Shown here piece after piece: positions 26,130 through 34,066 of a stretch of 38,251 bases of DNA. Numbering within the stretch: the stretch's first letter is position 1; each line of letters starts with the position of its first letter. The notes under the pieces are model-generated. The model was not told the origin of the DNA. It worked only from the letters and a program-made list of their open reading frames with translations, and did not search any database. The position numbers and the translations under genes were made by a program. Location: contig CALDDM010000025.1 in the NCBI GenBank assembly GCA_937936355.1, positions 1-38,251 of the forward strand, in the 5' to 3' direction. Source of the stretch: Minisyncoccota bacterium. GTDB taxonomy: Bacteria; Patescibacteriota; Minisyncoccia; Moranbacterales; GCA-2747515.

Positions 26130-28286
26130 TTACGAATTATTATTGGTCGTAACAGAATAATCAATATTCAGATGTTCAGTTTTTTCCCAATTCAGCTTTC
26201 CAGACAAATTTCGGATAATTGCACGAAAAGCACTAATACCTAAAAGCATTTGAAAAGGGATGATCATAATAATAATCTTGAGAAAATACAGAATATTAAA
26301 TTTTGTTTTATACGTTTTTGCAAACTCGTAGATCGCCAAACAACTAATCACGATAATCGCTATCAAAACATAGAGCGGGATAAATGCCAATAAACTGTAA
26401 ACAATTGGGATCTTGATAAAGAATGCAGCTACAATTGACAACGGCAAAAAGAATACGAGAGCAGCCTGCATGAACGGCCACGCCAAAACGTAGACGATCA
26501 AAACTTTTTGAGAAAATTTCTCTAGCTGCAACCACTCACCTTTTTTCAGAATCTGCATAAAACCTTGATTCCATCGTGTACGCTGTTTTACAAAACTTGC
26601 AATCGTTGGTGGTGTTTGCTCTTGGGTAGACAATTCCTCATTATAGAAAATATCAAATTTAGCACCCTTTGAGGCCATACGAATTCCAATATCAGCATCC
26701 TCTGTCAAACAATCAGCATCCCATCCACCAATCTCTCGCACCATATCTCGCTTCATGAACACCGTATTCCCACCAAGTGGTACTACGCCACGACTAGCAA
26801 AGAAATGAAGCGCAGATTTAAACCAGAAGTAGTACTCTAAGACATTAAACATTGAGTACCAGTTTGAATGGTAATTCATGAGCTGTACACCAGACTGCAC
26901 CACATCAACACCTTTACGAATAAAAATAGTATTTATAGCATTATACAAGCCAGGCTGCACACGATCTTCTGCATCAAAAATTGTAATGATATCCTTTGTT
27001 GAGCGCGCAAGACCAATGTTAAGACCACGAGACTTACTCGGCCCTGGATCACCACCAAAATCTAGAAGCTGTACGTTTGACTTCCCAATCTCAGCTATAA
27101 CCTCCTTTGCTGCTTGGATAGTTTCTGGATCATCATCTGCATACACAAGGACAAAAGTCTCCTTCAAGTGCTCTGGATAATCCACCTCACTAACCCGTTT
27201 GATAGTTGTCTTAAGAACATCCACTTCATGTCGCGCTGGAATCATCGCAGTAAAGGAGTACGTTGGTGTCTCATGCGGCAGATACCGCTCTTGCGCAAAA
27301 TGCTTGAGCGGGTTATTCCATGTGTAAAGATGTAAGATGACAGCAAAAAAACCTTGGATAGAGAGAAACATCGACACTGTAAAAACAATTTTAGCAAGTG
27401 TTCCCTCGACAAGTCCTGATATAAAATATGCAGCATAAATAAGAGCTGCAGCAAGTAAAATTGCATAAAAAAGATGCAGCTTCTGTCGTAGGTACTTTGC
27501 ATAAAATGGCTTAATGTAGTAATCACGCCAAAGGTCTACCACCTGCGCTAGGTAATTTATACCTTGTTGCATTGTCGCCTTAGAGTCATTCCCCTCTCTT
27601 TTACGAAAACCGTACACTATCTCACTTACAGTTGCATTCTTCTTTTGTACAAGAATTTCTATAAGTATTTTAAATCCCCGTAATTTTGTAGGATCAATTG
27701 TTGTCGCAATAGATCGACGAATAGCAAAAAATCCTGCACCTGGGTCACTTGATTTTCTTGTTGCCGGTAAAAATGTCCATGCAAAAAACCGGCAAAGATG
27801 TGACACCGCTTTTCTGTAAGTACCACCAAGACCTTCAGCATGACCACCCTTACGATAACGTGTAGCAACCACTATATCACTCTGCGTACGCTCCACTTGA
27901 CGCATAAGCCGTGGCACTGCCTCTGGTGGGTGTTGCAAATCACTATCCATACATACCACATACTCACCCTGTGCAGCCGCAAAACCCTCGGCAAATGCTG
28001 TCGCAAGGCCAGTATTGTTGTTGCGATGAATTAGTGTAATATTCGGTGCATGCTTCATGTATGCTCGAATCACTTCTGGAGTATTGTCCTTACTGTCATC
28101 TATAAACAAAATCTCATACGGATAGTCAACTTTTTCTAGGTATACCCCAAGCTCACGTAGAAGAGGCACAACATTCTCTGATTCATTGAATGTTGGGAAA
28201 ATAATAGAAAACAATACCTCACTATTGTAAGAATCACTGCGCTCTATTAGGTTGCCCTTCTTTGTTATATTTAACGTTTTTTCCAT
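26130..28286 (-). CDS. Double glycosyltransferase: DPM1-like plus cellulose-synthase-like GT2
   Basis: Two family-2 glycosyltransferase domains are joined in about 718 residues. The first (about 26-250) is of the dolichol/polyprenyl-phosphate sugar synthase type: FPTFNESENV, FIDDSKDNT, MDSDLQHPPE (Asp115/117) and RYRKGG. Two membrane segments follow (about 270-320). The second domain (about 345-590) has the processive layout: ADDDPET, FDAEDRVQP, TEDADIG and QRTRW (568-572). Three or four further membrane segments and the WEKTEH tail close it. One protein could thus load a lipid carrier and polymerise a beta-glycan. Start at ATG 28286; the track uses the GTG one codon upstream. Gaps to its neighbours are 68 bases to the chosen GT39-GH8 start (29 to the track start) and 51 bases to the oxidoreductase gene. 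Confidence 0.92.
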   Translation of the reverse strand: MEKTLNITKKGNLIERSDSYNSEVLFSIIFPTFNESENVVPLLRELGVYLEKVDYPYEILFIDDSKDNTPEVIRAYMKHAPNITLIHRNNNTGLATAFAEGFAAAQGEYVVCMDSDLQHPPEAVPRLMRQVERTQSDIVVATRYRKGGHAEGLGGTYRKAVSHLCRFFAWTFLPATRKSSDPGAGFFAIRRSIATTIDPTKLRGFKILIEILVQKKNATVSEIVYGFRKREGNDSKATMQQGINYLAQVVDLWRDYYIKPFYAKYLRQKLHLFYAILLAAALIYAAYFISGLVEGTLAKIVFTVSMFLSIQGFFAVILHLYTWNNPLKHFAQERYLPHETPTYSFTAMIPARHEVDVLKTTIKRVSEVDYPEHLKETFVLVYADDDPETIQAAKEVIAEIGKSNVQLLDFGGDPGPSKSRGLNIGLARSTKDIITIFDAEDRVQPGLYNAINTIFIRKGVDVVQSGVQLMNYHSNWYSMFNVLEYYFWFKSALHFFASRGVVPLGGNTVFMKRDMVREIGGWDADCLTEDADIGIRMASKGAKFDIFYNEELSTQEQTPPTIASFVKQRTRWNQGFMQILKKGEWLQLEKFSQKVLIVYVLAWPFMQAALVFFLPLSIVAAFFIKIPIVYSLLAFIPLYVLIAIIVISCLAIYEFAKTYKTKFNILYFLKIIIMIIPFQMLLGISAFRAIIRNLSGKLNWEKTEHLNIDYSVTTNNNS

Positions 28287-28337
28287 CACTCTATAATTAT
28301 ATACTCAATAATTTTTGTATTTCAGCTTTTCTATAGT

Positions 28338-29699
28338 TTATTTTGACTGTGATTTTTTATTTTTGTCATCCATAACCATTTGAGCAATCATCTCACCTTC
28401 CTTTATGGCATAATTAACACCACGATCATCAGGGTAGATTTGTGAAAAGTTCGCAAGATACAATCCTTCAACCGGTGTTCTATACTCTGGCATCTTGTCT
28501 TCATAACCAATATCAACAATATGCTGAGCATTCTTAAACGTAAAGAGCTCCTCACTAACTATTTGATCCTCATCAAAATGCGCAAACATTTTCCTTAGGC
28601 CATCCTTCCATTCTTTCATGATATCTTGCTTCTCCATCGAAAAATATCTGTGGTCATGTGTAACATAATCACCAATGTAGTAGATATAACGCCCACCTGT
28701 GCTCTCTATGCCAGAAAGTGCAGTCTTTGAAAGCAGAACCAAAAACGGAACCTCATCATCATTTATGTTATGCCAATAGTAATCACTAATCTCCTGCTTT
28801 GTACTGAAGATCATAACTGCTGCACCGATATAATCGATTGACGTAAGCTTCGTTCGGTACTCAGACGTCATCGATGGATGCTCCTGCGTTAATTGTGCCA
28901 AAACATGTGATGGCGTTGTAGCAACCACGTCATCAAATGTTTTTGTTGAAGATTCTTGATCTGTGACAATTGTCATGCGACCATCGGCCTCATCATGCGC
29001 AGGAACTATCTTCTGTATATCAACTCCTAAATGAATTGTACCGCCCGCTGATTCAATTGCCCGTGCCATAGCTTCAGTCTGCACGCGAAAACCACCCTTA
29101 AAGTAACCCAACTTTTCCTGCGTTGTTTCTTTTGAATTAGCGCGAACATGGATACGTGACCAAAGCCAAGACATTGTCACCTTATCGTAATACTTATCAA
29201 ATTTCCCTTTTAAAAGTGGTGTCCAAATAATCTCAGTTGCCCTCTTACCATTATAGCGCGTTAACCAGTCCAGTGCAGTCACTTTTGTGAGAGGCTCCCA
29301 ATTTGTTAGCTTTTGCAAATAAAGACCGACAAGCCCTGTACGAACTCGATCTACTATACTCAACGGAGTAAATTTCAATAGATCTACTGGAGTCATAAAT
29401 GGATACAACTTACCATCATAGTAGGTTGAAATAGAGCTATCGTGAAATGTCAGATCATCGTAAACATCCAACTCTTTGGCCAAATCAATTGCTGCCTTAT
29501 CAGTTGTATAGAGAAAGTGATAAGCCTTTTCCAATGGAATACCATCCAAATCAAATCCTGCAACAAGACCACCAAGTAGATCGCTACGTTCGTAAAGAGA
29601 AACGCTATAACCTTTAGTAGCGAGTCTATAAGCAACCGTTAGTCCTGTGTACCCGGCTCCTATAACTGCAACATTCTTCTTTATACCTTTACTTTTCAT
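28338..29699 (-). CDS. FAD-dependent oxidoreductase, UDP-galactopyranose mutase/protoporphyrinogen-oxidase-like
   Basis: The 453-residue protein opens with an FAD dinucleotide motif, VAVIGAGYTGLTVAYRLA, followed by the acidic YERSDLLGG. It ends with the FAD-contacting segment FSQIYPDDRGVNYAIKEGE. The body belongs to the NAD(P)-binding-Rossmann/amine oxidase group that also includes UDP-galactopyranose mutases and desaturases. It has no membrane segment. Genes of this group commonly sit beside GtrA and DPM1-like genes, so a role in making or altering the sugar or lipid donor is inferred. The reaction is not known. Gaps of 51 bases (to the chosen start of the double glycosyltransferase) and 28 bases (to GtrA) support co-transcription. 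Confidence 0.85.
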   Translation of the reverse strand: MKSKGIKKNVAVIGAGYTGLTVAYRLATKGYSVSLYERSDLLGGLVAGFDLDGIPLEKAYHFLYTTDKAAIDLAKELDVYDDLTFHDSSISTYYDGKLYPFMTPVDLLKFTPLSIVDRVRTGLVGLYLQKLTNWEPLTKVTALDWLTRYNGKRATEIIWTPLLKGKFDKYYDKVTMSWLWSRIHVRANSKETTQEKLGYFKGGFRVQTEAMARAIESAGGTIHLGVDIQKIVPAHDEADGRMTIVTDQESSTKTFDDVVATTPSHVLAQLTQEHPSMTSEYRTKLTSIDYIGAAVMIFSTKQEISDYYWHNINDDEVPFLVLLSKTALSGIESTGGRYIYYIGDYVTHDHRYFSMEKQDIMKEWKDGLRKMFAHFDEDQIVSEELFTFKNAQHIVDIGYEDKMPEYRTPVEGLYLANFSQIYPDDRGVNYAIKEGEMIAQMVMDDKNKKSQSK

Positions 29700-29727
29700 T
29701 TTTTTAGATTATACAAGTTGTAGTTTT

Positions 29728-30156
29728 TTATGACTGGCGAAATGTAATTGCTCTATTCAAAGTAAACTGCACAATAAATATAATTGGCAACGATAGAACT
29801 TTAATAATATTTTCATCATGTCCACCATATCGCGCAAAATAATAGATCATTCCAACACTGATACATATACCTAAGACGTTTACACCAAAATATGAGAGAA
29901 ACCTACGAACAAGGTGCGTTTTAATCTTAAAGTTATAAACTGCGTTCAGTGTAAATGCATAGATAACCGCACACGTTGACGAGATAATCGTTGCCAACTC
30001 TGCAGGGAAATTAAAAGCATTATTAAGTGAGAAAAAAATTGCCAAATCGACTCCAGCAGCTGTAACACCAATGCAAAAATAGAGAAAAATCTTTGCAAGC
30101 TCAGGGTGCCTCTGCGCCAAAGCCGTCATTGTCTGTGATGGAGTCTGCTGTATCAT
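29728..30156 (-). CDS. GtrA family membrane protein (putative lipid-linked sugar flippase)
   Basis: GtrA-like proteins have four membrane helices and are thought to move polyprenyl-phosphate sugars across the membrane. The 142 residues show four hydrophobic segments and the family opening KIFLYFCIGVTAAGVDLAIF. The conserved AFTLNAVYNFK and the closing FTLNRAITFR are also present. It is the first gene of the operon with the FAD enzyme, the double glycosyltransferase and GT39-GH8. A leader of about 100 bases with hairpins precedes it. Confidence 0.93.
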   Translation of the reverse strand: MIQQTPSQTMTALAQRHPELAKIFLYFCIGVTAAGVDLAIFFSLNNAFNFPAELATIISSTCAVIYAFTLNAVYNFKIKTHLVRRFLSYFGVNVLGICISVGMIYYFARYGGHDENIIKVLSLPIIFIVQFTLNRAITFRQS

Positions 30157-30232
30157 AAAATTCTTTTAAAGCACAATGCCATATAGAACATGGAGCATGA
30201 TCACTCCCCTCAGCGTCATCCATAGAAAAATG

Positions 30233-30254
30233 CTGATGGAGTGACTTCCATCAG
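30233..30254. promoter_or_regulatory. Hairpin at the start of the glycan operon transcript
   Basis: CTGATGGA and TCCATCAG are perfect 8-bp arms around a 6-base loop. The predicted minus-strand transcription start (about 30255) is immediately before it. It could be a 5'-end stabilising stem or an operator half-site pair. Confidence 0.5.
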
Positions 30255-30261
30255 TACTTCT

Positions 30262-30290
30262 ATAATACCACTGTAGAAATCATATGGCAA
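30262..30290 (-). promoter_or_regulatory. Promoter of the GtrA-led glycan operon
   Basis: TTGCCA (30290-30285), 17 bases, TATTAT (30267-30262), with an extended TGG before the -10. It is divergent from the promoter of the candidate RNA. Confidence 0.65.
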
Positions 30291-30308
30291 AGTTATCAAA
30301 TCCTTACC

Positions 30309-30340
30309 TTGAGAACATATTATCATATTATTGATATAAT
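30309..30340 (+). promoter_or_regulatory. Plus-strand promoter of the candidate RNA
   Basis: A perfect extended -10, TGATATAAT (30332-30340), is preceded by TTGAGA at 30309-30314. The spacing is 20 bases, longer than usual, but the extended -10 can compensate. Confidence 0.5.
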
Positions 30341-30346
30341 GTCAAT

Positions 30347-30741
30347 ATACTGTTATTAAAAAAAATGCCGCATTTAAAAAAAGAGCCGACAGTTAACAGA
30401 AAAGTCCTACAAACGCAGGAACGAGAGATAGGCCATTTAAGTACTGAACGAGAAAAATCCTCTTAAAAAAAATGTTGAACTACCAAGTCAGATAAACGTT
30501 GACTAAGGACTAAAACAGGAATCAAAAGCTCGTACTCAGGAGAAAAAATCAAGTGAAAAAGGTGATTATCAAGTCAATGAGGAAGAGTAAGAGTAAGAGA
30601 AATACACTAAGTAGGAATAAATCCGTTATGAGTCTCAAAAAATCGGCATCAAAATGAAACCGAAGGACTCAAAGACTAGCGACCCTCCCCGATACAAGAA
30701 TTGAACGAAAAAAAACCTTTGCACAAGGCAAAGGTTTTTTT
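30347..30741 (+). ncRNA. Candidate structured non-coding RNA, about 390 nt
   Basis: Between the extended -10 and a strong terminator there is no open frame of note. The sequence is strongly purine-rich and poor in T. Several pairings are visible. A long-range helix joins CTGAACGAG (30444-30452) with CTCGTACTCAG (30529-30539). A hairpin is formed by AGTCA/TGACT (30486-30504). AATCA/TGATT (about 30547-30567) is another. GAGTC/GACTC (30630-30670) encloses TCGG/CCGA. I could not match it to tmRNA, SRP RNA, 6S RNA or RNase P RNA: no CCA end, and no paired CR-I/CR-V blocks. It may be a new RNA class or a non-functional spacer. Confidence 0.45.
30707..30741. terminator. Bidirectional terminator
   Basis: CCTTTGC and GCAAAGG pair around ACAAG, with a run of As to the left and seven Ts to the right. 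On the plus strand it ends the candidate RNA; on the minus strand it ends the repeat-protein gene (stop at 30758). Confidence 0.9.
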
Positions 30742-30757
30742 AAGATTGCGTAAACTG

Positions 30758-32158
30758 TTACTCTACAGTAAGGTCTACAACACATTCTCCAGTATTACCA
30801 TCAGCATCTGTGACAGTAACAACGTACGAACGTGAATCAGTGATTCCTGAGATATAGATTTCATTTGACGGATCTACACCCTCAAAGAATACTCCAGTTG
30901 AACCATATGGACGCAAACTTGAGCTAACAGCGTCGTCTGATCCAGTCCAGCTTAACGTTGTCGCACCATCCACACCAATTGTTGACGGTGAAGCACTCAC
31001 AGTACATGTTGGACCACCAGCTGACACTTCCTCTGTAGATTCTTCAGTCTCTGAATCGATCATACAACCCTCCTCACCTGAAGCTGTATCTCCCCATCCA
31101 TTACCATCAACATCTGCGATAACACGACCAGGATATACCTCGCTACAGTATGCGTGTGATGAAGTCTCCTCTGTCTCTTCTGTAATAGGATCCATCATGC
31201 ATCCTGCTTCGTCAGACTCAGTGTCTCCCCATCCATCTCCATTTGCATCAACCATGACGCGTCCTGGGTATGTAACAGAACAGTAGTTGTGTGTTACCTC
31301 GTCTGTCTCTTCCTCAGTTGTTGTAGCAATTTTACATCCAGTCTCTCCCGACTCAGTGTCTCCCCATCCATTTCCATCGATATCAGCGATTTCACGTCCT
31401 GGGTACACATCACTACAATAACCATGATCAGTTGTCACCTCTTCTACCTCTTCAGGATCCATCATGCATCCTGCTTCGTCAGACTCAGTGTCTCCCCATC
31501 CATCTCCATTTGCATCAACCATGACACGTCCTGGGTATGTAACAGAACAGTAGTTGTGTGTTACCTCGTCTGTCTCCTCTTCTTCCTCTTCTTCAGACTC
31601 TGAACCATCGATCAGACAACCTTTCTCGCCGTCCCATCCCCATCCATCGCCGTCCCAGTCATAACACTCTGACTCTACCTCTTCACCAGACGGATCAATC
31701 ATGCAACCAGTCTCGCCATGCTGCGTGTCTCCCCATCCATTTCCATCGATATCAGCGATTTCACGTCCTGGGTATACCTCACTACAGTAACCATGCTCAA
31801 CAGATTCCTCTGTAAGTGTGGCTGCAGTCTCACATGTTGCACTTTGACCATCATCTGTCATGACAGTAAGTGTGTATGTTGTATCTGACTCGATACCATT
31901 TGTCCACCAGTATCCCTTTGGATCCACAGCTCCAACTCCCTCAAGGTTTGCCGATGTTACGTTCTCACTACTCCACCAGATCAGTGTTGTAGCACCATTT
32001 TCTACGACTCCAGGATTGGCGTCGATTGTGCAGTGTACAGAATCCCCGCCGTAGCCAGACCCCTCAACTGCCAATACACTTGTCGCGATACTTGCAAGAG
32101 CCACAAGGACTGCTGCAAATACTGCAAACATATGCAATGAAACAGACTTGCTCATCAT
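30758..32158 (-). CDS. Secreted repeat protein with D-x-D/N-G-x-G-W-G motifs
   Basis: A signal peptide (cleavage near SVLA-VE) is followed by an Ig-like domain (CTIDANPGVVENGATTLIWW). Six short Cys-bounded repeats come next, then a second copy of the Ig-like domain (CTVSASPSTIGVDGATTLSW). Five repeats read YCS-x-YPGR, then D-x-(D/N)-G-(N/D)-GWGDT and GC-M; one reads CYDWDGDGWGWDG. The Asp-rich loops resemble calcium-binding loops, and two Cys per unit could form a disulphide. Linkers are Glu/Thr-rich and acidic. It is probably a surface or matrix protein. The DGDGWGW unit is shared with the GH12-like protein at 8.9 kb, so both may bind the same ligand. Family name is not known to me. Confidence 0.8.
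   Translation of the reverse strand: MMSKSVSLHMFAVFAAVLVALASIATSVLAVEGSGYGGDSVHCTIDANPGVVENGATTLIWWSSENVTSANLEGVGAVDPKGYWWTNGIESDTTYTLTVMTDDGQSATCETAATLTEESVEHGYCSEVYPGREIADIDGNGWGDTQHGETGCMIDPSGEEVESECYDWDGDGWGWDGEKGCLIDGSESEEEEEEETDEVTHNYCSVTYPGRVMVDANGDGWGDTESDEAGCMMDPEEVEEVTTDHGYCSDVYPGREIADIDGNGWGDTESGETGCKIATTTEEETDEVTHNYCSVTYPGRVMVDANGDGWGDTESDEAGCMMDPITEETEETSSHAYCSEVYPGRVIADVDGNGWGDTASGEEGCMIDSETEESTEEVSAGGPTCTVSASPSTIGVDGATTLSWTGSDDAVSSSLRPYGSTGVFFEGVDPSNEIYISGITDSRSYVVTVTDADGNTGECVVDLTVE
31188..31576. repeat. Near-identical 122-bp direct repeats inside the repeat-protein gene
   Basis: Copies at 31188-31309 and 31455-31576 differ at one base by eye (GACGCG versus GACACG). The spacer between them encodes a related unit. 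This points to recent duplication or gene conversion within the gene and could cause copy-number change between strains. Confidence 0.85.
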
Positions 32159-32187
32159 ATTGTTTTTAGTATTTTACTTATGACACA

Positions 32188-32216
32188 ACTATAGTATACC
32201 TTTAAAAAAAATGCAA
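32188..32216 (-). promoter_or_regulatory. Promoter of the repeat-protein gene
   Basis: TTGCAT (32216-32211), 17 bases, TATAGT (32193-32188) on the minus strand. The leader would be about 23 bases. The gene thus has its own promoter and is not only read from the genes upstream. Confidence 0.6.
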
Positions 32217-32276
32217 GCATGCAAGACGCAAGACAAGCAGAGCAATTCAGATATTATCCACAGAGTTATACCCACC

Positions 32277-33026
32277 CTAATTTCCTTGAAATTGTGCAAA
32301 AGCATTTTGTACCTCCTCAGAAGGTAAAAAACTCTGTAAAAATGGGCGCTCACTATCTTTATCAACTGGGTCAGCAATACTTACATACAGCCCGATCAAT
32401 GCCCCATTTTGCCCAATTAGGGGGGTGCCAAGCGCAAAACGTTGCGATAAATCAGTTTGGATTAAATCTGCACTTTCCACTACCATCCCCATAGCAGGAC
32501 TCATGATGACATCCCCACCCAATGCAACGACATCACGAGACCCTACAGGTTCTGCATCAATTTCTATAGCACGAGAAGGCTCTGCATCGATTTTAAGAAT
32601 GGTGATTGGACCAAAAGCTTCCTGACGCTTCACGTCAAATGGCTCTCCGATCCCTGGAATAAGGATTGAAAACTCCCCTAATTTTGCCCTCTGAGTCTCA
32701 AAAGCTGCTGTCGCCGTTGCTATGTAGCCATCCTGTGAAAGGATAACCGCACGTGCTATAAATTTTTCCGTCAACTCTTTCACTGAAGGAGCAGTTCCGA
32801 CACCTGTATGAATCGTTGCAACAGCCGGATTTGCAATATCAATCGCTGCAAGTAACTTTTGCTCTCGTGTCAGCTCTACAACTGGCACAACGTTCTTCTC
32901 AGGCAATACACCCTTCGTTACCCGACCAAAGATTTTTTGCACAGTCAAATTTTGAGACTGCGAAGCCCAAACAAAGGCAATGATCGCAAGAAGTAAAAAA
33001 ATAACTGATATAACTACTTTTTTCAT
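32277..33026 (-). CDS. Membrane-anchored trypsin-like protein lacking the catalytic triad
   Basis: I start at ATG 33026 (MKKVVIS), 14 codons inside the track start, where a membrane anchor begins at once. The following domain has the order of an HtrA/trypsin fold. ILSQDGYIATATAAF stands in place of the usual DGYILTNxHVV, PITILKID in place of DxAxLKI, and FALGTPLIGQNGALIGLYV in place of GNSGGPL. His, Asp and Ser of the triad are all replaced, so it should be proteolytically inactive and may be a binding or scaffold protein. It follows the HD-domain gene by about 95 bases and may be co-transcribed. The fold call rests on motif alignment by eye. Confidence 0.6.
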   Translation of the reverse strand: MKKVVISVIFLLLAIIAFVWASQSQNLTVQKIFGRVTKGVLPEKNVVPVVELTREQKLLAAIDIANPAVATIHTGVGTAPSVKELTEKFIARAVILSQDGYIATATAAFETQRAKLGEFSILIPGIGEPFDVKRQEAFGPITILKIDAEPSRAIEIDAEPVGSRDVVALGGDVIMSPAMGMVVESADLIQTDLSQRFALGTPLIGQNGALIGLYVSIADPVDKDSERPFLQSFLPSEEVQNAFAQFQGN

Positions 33027-33120
33027 AATTATGATGTGTTTAATAAGCCCCCCCTTCTTATGTCGCAATTATGCGCCAAAAAATACTTCTGTCAAGGCAA
33101 AGTGTTCGCATGCCCACAAT

Positions 33121-34044
33121 CTACGCAGACATCATCAGATCCTGCTCTAGACCATTATGAACATACGCCTTGTATTCTTTCATCTCACGCCAAGCTGTCA
33201 AAAAGGCAGCGACCTTTTGCTTGGCATCCTGGGCATCTGTATAATTACCCATCGTATCAGCCAATTGTATAAACAATAATGCCTCACTATTTGGTTTTCC
33301 GAAAATTTCCTCTTTATCCTCCTGAGAAATGCCTCCTGTTCGTGCAATCTTATGCATCTCCATATGATCCACCAGCAACTGACGAATTTTGGCAGCTTCC
33401 GCATCATCAAACTCTAGTCGCTGTGCAATCTTGTCAAATAATTCTCCACTAAGGTCTTCATGACCCTGAAAGCTATAGTACAGGTCTCTTTTCCCATTTT
33501 CCAACTTTCTTTCTCGTAACTCTTGCGTGCCATACTTGCCGATATCATGCAAAGGAGGCACCCATGCAAATTCCGTACCCAATTTTTCAAAAAGAATCGC
33601 ACGCACTTCTTCTTTGGACATTTCTTCATCAAGTCCATACACCTCTTTGACAGCATAAATAAATTCCTTTCTTTCCATAGCTGCCATCACACTTAAGGTG
33701 TGCTTCCACACACCACCCTCCTTGTGTCGCGTCACAGGCTCACGCAACTCACCCGGCTCCAGCTCTGGCACATGTCGTTGTTTTATAGTATCAAGCAACT
33801 CAGGCAAATACGTATGCAAAATAGGCGCATCAGATCGTGCGAGCTTGCTCAAGCCAAAAGCGGCTCGCGGAGCAAGAAACATTTCCTCGAGATACTTTTT
33901 TGCTTCTCGTGGCCTTTCGCATTGCTCACTCAACATCTTTTCGAAAACATTTCCCACCGGATCCATATCATTCTCCAACGGAACACTTGTAAAAGTTTTT
34001 TCGAAATTTACCATAGGTTCAATCTTATACTGCCATAATAGCAT
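33121..34044 (-). CDS. HD-domain phosphohydrolase-like protein
   Basis: The 307-residue cytosolic protein carries an HD metal site. It reads VTRHKEGGVWKHTLSV, then PPLHDIGKYG (the HD pair), FQGHEDLSGE, VDHMEMHKIA and LADTMGN. This arrangement resembles the HD domain attached to CCA-adding enzymes and related nucleotide phosphohydrolases, but no nucleotidyltransferase head is present. The first 75 residues are unassigned and helical. Substrate is unknown. It is 22 bases from the SGNH lipoprotein gene and probably in one transcript with it. An alternative start is the ATG at 34014. Confidence 0.8.
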   Translation of the reverse strand: MLLWQYKIEPMVNFEKTFTSVPLENDMDPVGNVFEKMLSEQCERPREAKKYLEEMFLAPRAAFGLSKLARSDAPILHTYLPELLDTIKQRHVPELEPGELREPVTRHKEGGVWKHTLSVMAAMERKEFIYAVKEVYGLDEEMSKEEVRAILFEKLGTEFAWVPPLHDIGKYGTQELRERKLENGKRDLYYSFQGHEDLSGELFDKIAQRLEFDDAEAAKIRQLLVDHMEMHKIARTGGISQEDKEEIFGKPNSEALLFIQLADTMGNYTDAQDAKQKVAAFLTAWREMKEYKAYVHNGLEQDLMMSA

Positions 34045-34066
34045 GGTATCTTCTCAACACTCACAT

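Noticed and set aside
30347-30741. RNase P RNA, tmRNA, SRP RNA or 6S RNA
   Set aside because: Short matches such as GAAAAGTCC and GTGAAAAAGGTG recall RNase P, but the conserved 5' and 3' blocks do not occur together and their order is wrong; there is no tRNA-like end for tmRNA.
31050-31780. Repeats as a possible CRISPR array
   Set aside because: They are in-frame coding repeats with conserved protein sequence, of about 100 bases, without regular spacers.
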